From Blastococcus_B deserti (GTDB lineage Bacteria > Actinomycetota > Actinomycetes > Mycobacteriales > Geodermatophilaceae), in contig NZ_JBHUHP010000016.1 of assembly GCF_042682525.1 (NCBI RefSeq), forward strand, positions 124,001-188,000: a stretch of 64,000 nt of DNA, given 5' to 3'. The notes below the pieces were generated by a model, which was not told where the DNA came from, ran no database searches, and saw nothing but the letters and a program-made list of their open reading frames with translations. The position numbers were made by a program, and so were the translations under genes. Positions 60,223-64,000 of the stretch are shown here, one piece after another. Each line of letters starts with the position of its first letter. Position 1 is the stretch's first letter.

Positions 60223-62049
60223 ATGAGCTCCACCCCCATCGCCGACCACGCGTTCCTCTCCGACCGGCACTCGTGCGCTCTCGTCGACCGCGGCGGCACT
60301 GTCGTGTGGTTGTGCTTCCCGCGCTTCGACGGCCCGTCCGTCTTCGCCGCGCTCCTCGACGACGACGCCGGTCACTGGTCGGTGCGGCCGGAGGCGGAGT
60401 GGACGGCGACCCGTCGCTACGCCGGGCGCTCGCTGGCTCTCGAGACCACGTTCCGGACGGCAGGGGGCGAGCTCCAGCTCACCGACGCGCTGGGCCTGGG
60501 CCCGGACAACGAGGGGCACCGGCTCGGCAGCAACGTCCCGCACGTCCTGGTCCGCCGGCTCGAGTGCACCTCCGGAGAGGTCGACGTGCTGGTCGACTAC
60601 CGGCCGCGGCCGGAGTACGGGTTGATCGCCCCGCTGCTGTCGCAGGTGGACGGCGGGGTCGCCGCCCGGGGCGGCGCTGACTGGCTGGTGCTCACGCTGC
60701 CGGCCGAAGCGACGCTCGAGGACGGCCGGGCGCGGGCGCGGCTGCGCCTGCGTGCCGGCGATGTCGTCCATCTGGCGCTGCAGCGCAGCACCCTGGGTGA
60801 CCCGGTGTCCGCGCATGTCTGGTCCCAGACGGACCTGGCCGACCTGCTCGACCGAAGCCTGGCGTCGTGGGAGTCCTGGTCCGACCTGCACCAGTCCTAC
60901 GACGGGCCCTGGGCGGATCTCGTGCACCTGAGCGGCCGCGTGCTGCACGGGCTGTCGTACCAGCCCAGCGGCGCCGTCGTCGCCGCCGGCACCACCTCGC
61001 TGCCCGAGGGCGTAGGCGGCGAGCGGAACTGGGACTACCGCTACGCCTGGGTGCGCGACGCCAGCTTCACGATGGAGGCGCTGTGGGTGGCCGCCTGCCC
61101 GGACGAGGCGGAGGACTTCTTCGGGTTCATGACCACCGCGGGGGCCGGCGGCATCGGCCCGGACACGTCGCTGCAGATCATGTTCGGGGTGGGCGGCGAA
61201 CACGACCTCAGCGAACGGACACTCGACCACCTCCGCGGCTGGCGGGACAGCCGGCCGGTGCGGGTGGGCAACGACGCATGGAATCAGCAACAGGTCGACG
61301 TCTACGGGGAGCTCCTGGGCGCGGCCGCCCGCCTGGCCGACCAGCTTCCCGCGCTGGACGAGGAGACGCGCTGGTTCCTCGCCGCGTGTGCCGACACCGC
61401 CGCCGTCCGCTGGCGCGACAAGGACCAGGGCATATGGGAGGTGCGCGGGGAGCCGCAGCACTTCCTGTACTCCAAGGTCATGTGCTGGGTCGCCCTGGAC
61501 CGGGCGATCGCGCTCGCCCCCCAGTTGCGCTGCGAGCACCGCGTCGACGAGTGGGCGAAGGTCCGCGAGGAGATCGCCGACACCGTGCTGGAGCAGGGCT
61601 GGAACGAGGAAGCGGGCGCGTTCACCCAGTACTTCGGGTCCACGGCTCTGGACGCCTCCAACCTGATGCTGCCGATCGTCGGTTTCCTCCCCGCCGACGA
61701 CCCCCGGATGCTGGCCACCATCGACGCGATCGCCGAGCGGCTGACCGACGAGCGGGGTCTGGTGTTCCGCTACCGCACGGAGGAGGGGGTCGACGGCCTG
61801 GCCGGCGAGGAAGGCACGTTCCTGCTGTGCACCTTCTGGCTGGCCCAGGCGCTCGCACTGTCCGGCCAGATCGAACGCGCCCGCGAGGTCTTCGAGCGGG
61901 CCGTGGCGTACGTCAACGACCTCGGCCTCCTCTCGGAGGAGGTCGATGCGGTCACCGGCGAGCAGCTCGGCAACGTGCCGCAGGCGTTCAGCCACATCGG
62001 ACTGGTGAATGCGGCATGGGCGATCGACCAAGCGGCGCACGGTCGATGA
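60223..62049 (+). CDS. Glycoside hydrolase family 15 protein (glucoamylase/trehalase type)
   Basis: The 608-residue protein has an N-terminal beta domain (about 1-230: PIADHAFLSDRHSCALVDRG, WLCFPRFDGPSVFAALLDDD) and an (alpha/alpha)6 catalytic barrel. The barrel carries GGERNWDYRYAWVRDASFTM, GNDAWNQQQVDVYGELLGA, DQGIWEVRGEPQHFLYSKVM (acid Glu region) and LLSEEVDAVTGEQLGNVPQA (base Glu). The length and motifs match bacterial GH15 proteins, many of which in actinobacteria are trehalases. It has no signal peptide, so it acts in the cytoplasm. GGGAG lies upstream of the ATG. Substrate trehalose or a maltooligosaccharide. Confidence 0.88.
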   Translation: MSSTPIADHAFLSDRHSCALVDRGGTVVWLCFPRFDGPSVFAALLDDDAGHWSVRPEAEWTATRRYAGRSLALETTFRTAGGELQLTDALGLGPDNEGHRLGSNVPHVLVRRLECTSGEVDVLVDYRPRPEYGLIAPLLSQVDGGVAARGGADWLVLTLPAEATLEDGRARARLRLRAGDVVHLALQRSTLGDPVSAHVWSQTDLADLLDRSLASWESWSDLHQSYDGPWADLVHLSGRVLHGLSYQPSGAVVAAGTTSLPEGVGGERNWDYRYAWVRDASFTMEALWVAACPDEAEDFFGFMTTAGAGGIGPDTSLQIMFGVGGEHDLSERTLDHLRGWRDSRPVRVGNDAWNQQQVDVYGELLGAAARLADQLPALDEETRWFLAACADTAAVRWRDKDQGIWEVRGEPQHFLYSKVMCWVALDRAIALAPQLRCEHRVDEWAKVREEIADTVLEQGWNEEAGAFTQYFGSTALDASNLMLPIVGFLPADDPRMLATIDAIAERLTDERGLVFRYRTEEGVDGLAGEEGTFLLCTFWLAQALALSGQIERAREVFERAVAYVNDLGLLSEEVDAVTGEQLGNVPQAFSHIGLVNAAWAIDQAAHGR

Positions 62050-62238
62050 TGGGATCAGCCGGCGCCGGTGAGCCCCGTGTGCTGGTGCGCGTGGCGCTCG
62101 TCGGCGTCTCGGTCACCGCCTCGGCCGACTCCCGGATCCGTCAACGGGTCGATACGGGTGCCGTCGCGAGTATGCCGGCCCGCGGGCACGCGAAGCTGGA
62201 CCACGTGTACCGCGGCGTCGCGGGGGAAGGAGCACGAG

Positions 62239-62535
62239 GTGGCTGAACCTCCGGCGCCGCGACCCGCCGACCGGGATGTCCTGGAGATCGCCTGCCAGGA
62301 GTTCGTCGAACTGGTCACCGACCATCTCGAGGGAACCCTGCCCGAGGATGTCGAGCGCGCCGTCGCCGCGCACCTCGAGCTGTGCGAGCCGTGCCGGATC
62401 TACCTGGAGCAGATCCGCGGCACCACCAGCGCGCTCCGCGCCCTGTCCGGCCCCACGCTGCCCCAGCCCGCACGTGAGCGGCTGCTCCACGTCTTCACGA
62501 CCCTGCACGCCGACGAGCGTGGCGACAGTCCCTAA
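62239..62535 (+). CDS. Orphan zinc-finger anti-sigma-like protein (ZAS)
   Basis: The 98-residue protein has CQEFVELVTDHLEGTLPEDV and AAHLELCEPCRIYLEQI. Cys19, His45, Cys49 and Cys52 fit the Cys...His-x3-Cys-x2-Cys pattern of zinc anti-sigma factors. The C-terminal helix (LPQPARERLLHVFTTLHADE) is as expected for the group. The GTG start follows AAGGAG at eight bases. No sigma gene is adjacent; the partner may be the ECF factor at 51350 or one outside the window. It lies just before repeat copy 4, so its sigma gene may have been lost when the island boundary formed. Confidence 0.75.
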   Translation: MAEPPAPRPADRDVLEIACQEFVELVTDHLEGTLPEDVERAVAAHLELCEPCRIYLEQIRGTTSALRALSGPTLPQPARERLLHVFTTLHADERGDSP

Positions 62536-62599
62536 CCGCTCGAACCAGACTCTGTGCCTCTTACCCGCGGCTTCGGCCGTCGCGCTGACTCCCCTCAAC

Positions 62600-62716
62600 A
62601 GAGGCACGCTGAAGGCACGGTGCGGGGCAGGCACCCCGATGACCAGCCAAGATGGTCCCTGGAGTCCCAAGCCTTCCAAGCTGACTGTGCGGGTTCGATT
62701 CCCGTCACCCGCTCGA
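62600..62716 (+). repeat. Direct repeat copy 4 with tRNA-Gly(UCC) 3' half (attachment-site scar)
   Basis: Bases 62668-62716 contain CAAGC-CTTCCAA-GCTGA, a perfect T-arm GCGGG-TTCGATT-CCCGT, CACCCGC and T, but CGA instead of CCA. The flank has GAGGCACGCTGAAGGCACGG and GACCAGCCAAGATGG, as in copies 1 and 2. It is the best-preserved T-arm of the four. Confidence 0.75.
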
Positions 62717-62779
62717 CGTGCGATGTCGCGGGACGCCGTTCACACGTGTCCCGCGACATCCATCACGTCGGAGTCTGTG

Positions 62780-63000
62780 GCTGTTGGTGGCCTCGGGGGG
62801 AGTCCTTCTTCGCGCTGCTGCAGGAGAGCGTCTTTGACCGGCAGCGTTGGGCCACCCGAGAAGGTGTCTAACTGGCGATCATCACCTGGATCGGGGGCAC
62901 ATACCACGGCCGCCGGCGGCAACGACGCCTCGGCCGACTGCCCACGGTCGAGTACGACACACGCACCCACGCCGTAGCAGCGGCCTCGCCCCTACCGGAA
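62780..63000 (+). pseudogene. IS3-family transposase C-terminal remnant
   Basis: One frame reads ESFFALLQESVFDRQRWATR, then EGV, a stop (TAA at about 62869-62871), LAIITWIGGTYHGRRRQRRL and GRLPTVEYDTRTHAVAAAS. This is the end of an IS3-type transposase, in which AEAFFSxLQxxxLDRxRWxTR contains the catalytic Glu and TYHRRRRQRRLG is typical. The in-frame stop and missing N-terminus make it dead. The rest of 62717-63104 contains no recognised gene. Confidence 0.7.
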
Positions 63001-63104
63001 CGTCAACCGGAGTGGGGCAGCCCCAAGTCCCTCGTAGGCGAGGTGATGCCGTTGGGCGGCTAGGGCCGGCCTGAGCCCGACAGGAACCGGCTCAGGCGGT
63101 CGGA

Positions 63105-63719
63105 TCAGCGGTCAGCGCCACCATGCGCCGGAGGCAGCAGGAGCGTGGCGGCCGCGGCGTACCGGTGCGGGTCGACGTCACCGAGCAGGGCGTGCTGCAT
63201 CACGAAGCCGACGACGACCGAGAACAGCAACTGGCCCAGCACCTCCGGGTCGGTGTCGTTTGGCAGATGGCCGGCGTCACGCCAGTGCGCGACGCACTCG
63301 GACAGGCGCTCGCGCACCCGGCCATACGTCCGCTGGGCGATGCCGCGAACGGCCGGGTCGCGCAGCCCCTCTGCCCACGCCGTGACTGCGATTCTCGTGT
63401 AGTCGACGTCACCCTCCACGACGAGCGGATAGATCCGCTCGAGCAGCCGGCCGACCACTTCCCCGGGAGACGCGCCCCGGTCGAGGACCGCCTCGTCGAC
63501 GGCGTGCAGCAGACCCTCGACGACCGGCTCGACCGCCGCGGCGACGAGATCATCCTTGCTCCGGAAGTAGCTGTACACAGCCCCGGCCGACAGCCCCGAC
63601 TCGCGGACGACGTCACGTACCGAGGTGGCGTGGAAGCCGTCCCGGGCGAAGCAGCGCAGCGCCGCGGCCACGATGTGGTCCCGTCGGACCGCGAGGTGCT
63701 CGGCGGATACGCGCGGCAT
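63105..63719 (-). CDS. TetR family transcriptional regulator
   Basis: The 204-residue protein has the TetR HTH at about 10-55 (HIVAAALRCFARDGFHATSV, RDVVRESGLSAGAVYSYFRS, KDDLVAAA). The C-terminal domain has DVDYTRIAVTAWAEGLRDPA and LFSVVVGFVMQHALLGDVDP, as in AcrR-like subgroups that control efflux or membrane protein genes. It is divergent from the membrane gene at 63824. Two related inverted motifs lie between them, as expected for autorepression and control of that neighbour. Confidence 0.85.
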   Translation of the reverse strand: MPRVSAEHLAVRRDHIVAAALRCFARDGFHATSVRDVVRESGLSAGAVYSYFRSKDDLVAAAVEPVVEGLLHAVDEAVLDRGASPGEVVGRLLERIYPLVVEGDVDYTRIAVTAWAEGLRDPAVRGIAQRTYGRVRERLSECVAHWRDAGHLPNDTDPEVLGQLLFSVVVGFVMQHALLGDVDPHRYAAAATLLLPPAHGGADR

Positions 63720-63738
63720 GGGTTCACTGTAACAAGAA

Positions 63739-63798
63739 CGGACGACCGTCTTGACGTGTCACATATCTGAGCGAAAACTGGCGCTGAACGGTCGTTCG
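63739..63798. promoter_or_regulatory. Candidate TetR operators in the divergent promoter region
   Basis: CGGACGACCGT at 63739-63749 and ACGGTCGTTCG at 63788-63798 are inverted copies of one motif (10 of 11 bases match after reverse-complementing). They lie between the TetR start and the start at 63824. Confidence 0.5.
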
Positions 63799-63823
63799 TT
63801 TTACTTCTCAGAGGAGGTCCACG

Positions 63824-64000
63824 GTGAGCACCGCGAGCACCCTGCACAGATCCGCCCCTGACACCGCTCACGTGCACGGCCTGACCCCATGGCACGCCGT
63901 GCTCGGCCTGGCGGTCGCACTCAGCGCCGCGCTGGCCGTCCTTCTGTCCGTGTTCGCCTGGCCGGCCACAGAGACCCGCCCCCGAGACGTCCCCATCGCC
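63824..64000 (+). CDS. Membrane protein, N-terminal part (truncated by window end)
   Basis: Only 59 residues are inside the window. A hydrophilic start is followed by a membrane helix (LGLAVALSAALAVLLSVFAW) and PATETRPRDVPIA. The pattern is like the beginning of YhgE/Pip or ABC-2-type permease proteins, in which a long extracytoplasmic domain follows the first helix. It is probably an exporter component controlled by the divergent TetR protein. GAGGAGG precedes the GTG at good spacing. Confidence 0.6.
   Translation, partial: MSTASTLHRSAPDTAHVHGLTPWHAVLGLAVALSAALAVLLSVFAWPATETRPRDVPIA

Noticed and set aside
59311..62040. A 909-codon open frame on the minus strand
   Set aside because: It is antisense to the GH15 gene and then an out-of-frame reading of the reductase gene.
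6312..62716. Possible functional tRNA genes at the four tRNA-like sites
   Set aside because: None has a 5' acceptor strand or a proper D-arm to pair with the CACCCGC end, and copies 1 and 4 have mutated T-loop or CCA positions.
1..64000. CRISPR arrays, complete rRNA or tRNA genes, replication origin
   Set aside because: No regularly spaced repeats, no rRNA-like conserved stretches, no full cloverleaf and no DnaA-box cluster were seen.

Overview
The window is G+C-rich throughout, with many GTG starts, strong AGGAGG-type ribosome sites and gene families typical of high-G+C actinobacteria (NACHT/TPR and MalT-like LuxR proteins, DUF4386, DUF4389, DUF427, DM13, zinc-finger anti-sigma factors). 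The overall flavour suggests a Geodermatophilaceae-like soil or stone actinomycete. That assignment is inferred from family content, not from a marker gene. No rRNA gene, complete tRNA gene, CRISPR array or integrase gene was found.

Layout. The DNA is divided by four direct repeats, all on the + strand (about 6.2-6.4, 21.6-21.8, 41.35-41.5 and 62.6-62.7 kb). Each carries the 3' half of a tRNA-Gly(UCC) plus conserved flanks. They look like attachment-site scars left by successive island insertions. 1-6.2 kb: the end of a large regulator, a methyltransferase, an alpha/beta hydrolase with a PQ-loop protein, and a membrane NACHT ATPase of visibly lower G+C. 6.4-21.3 kb: an IS256-type remnant, a 1503-residue NACHT/STAND protein, and a regulatory locus in which a MalT-like LuxR gene and a damaged XRE-cupin gene lie between two outward-facing operons. 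Those two operons carry the same palindromic promoter element, and both contain DUF4386 genes.

21.8-41.3 kb is a catabolic block. It begins with a scrap of a copper amine oxidase and TetR regulators. Next come a flavin amine oxidase, an ABM protein, an APC permease, two short-chain dehydrogenases and a MoaF-like protein. A second operon follows with an MBL-fold protein, a FAD monooxygenase, homogentisate dioxygenase, an unknown protein, fumarylacetoacetase and aldehyde dehydrogenase, then an IclR regulator. A chemoreceptor with a matching operator-like site closes the block. Together the genes suggest uptake and oxidation of an aromatic amine to an arylacetate, hydroxylation to homogentisate and cleavage to fumarate and acetoacetate.

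41.9-62.5 kb: an ECF sigma/zinc anti-sigma/methyltransferase operon divergent from a second related methyltransferase; IS remnants; a DUF427-DM13 pair; a second ECF sigma gene; a four-gene operon of SDR, cyclase-family and GMC oxidoreductase genes; a CPA2-type antiporter with a disulfide-type reductase; a GH15 glycosidase; and a stand-alone zinc-finger anti-sigma-like gene. 62.8-64 kb: an IS3-type remnant and a TetR gene divergent from a membrane protein gene cut by the window end.

The number of broken genes is striking: ABC ATPase and permease, XRE, DUF4386, TetR, YczE/YitT-like, SMR, LuxR, MOSC/ferredoxin and several transposases. Either the region is a decaying accretion zone or some of the frameshifts are sequencing errors. 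In-frame stops and large internal deletions argue for real decay in several cases.
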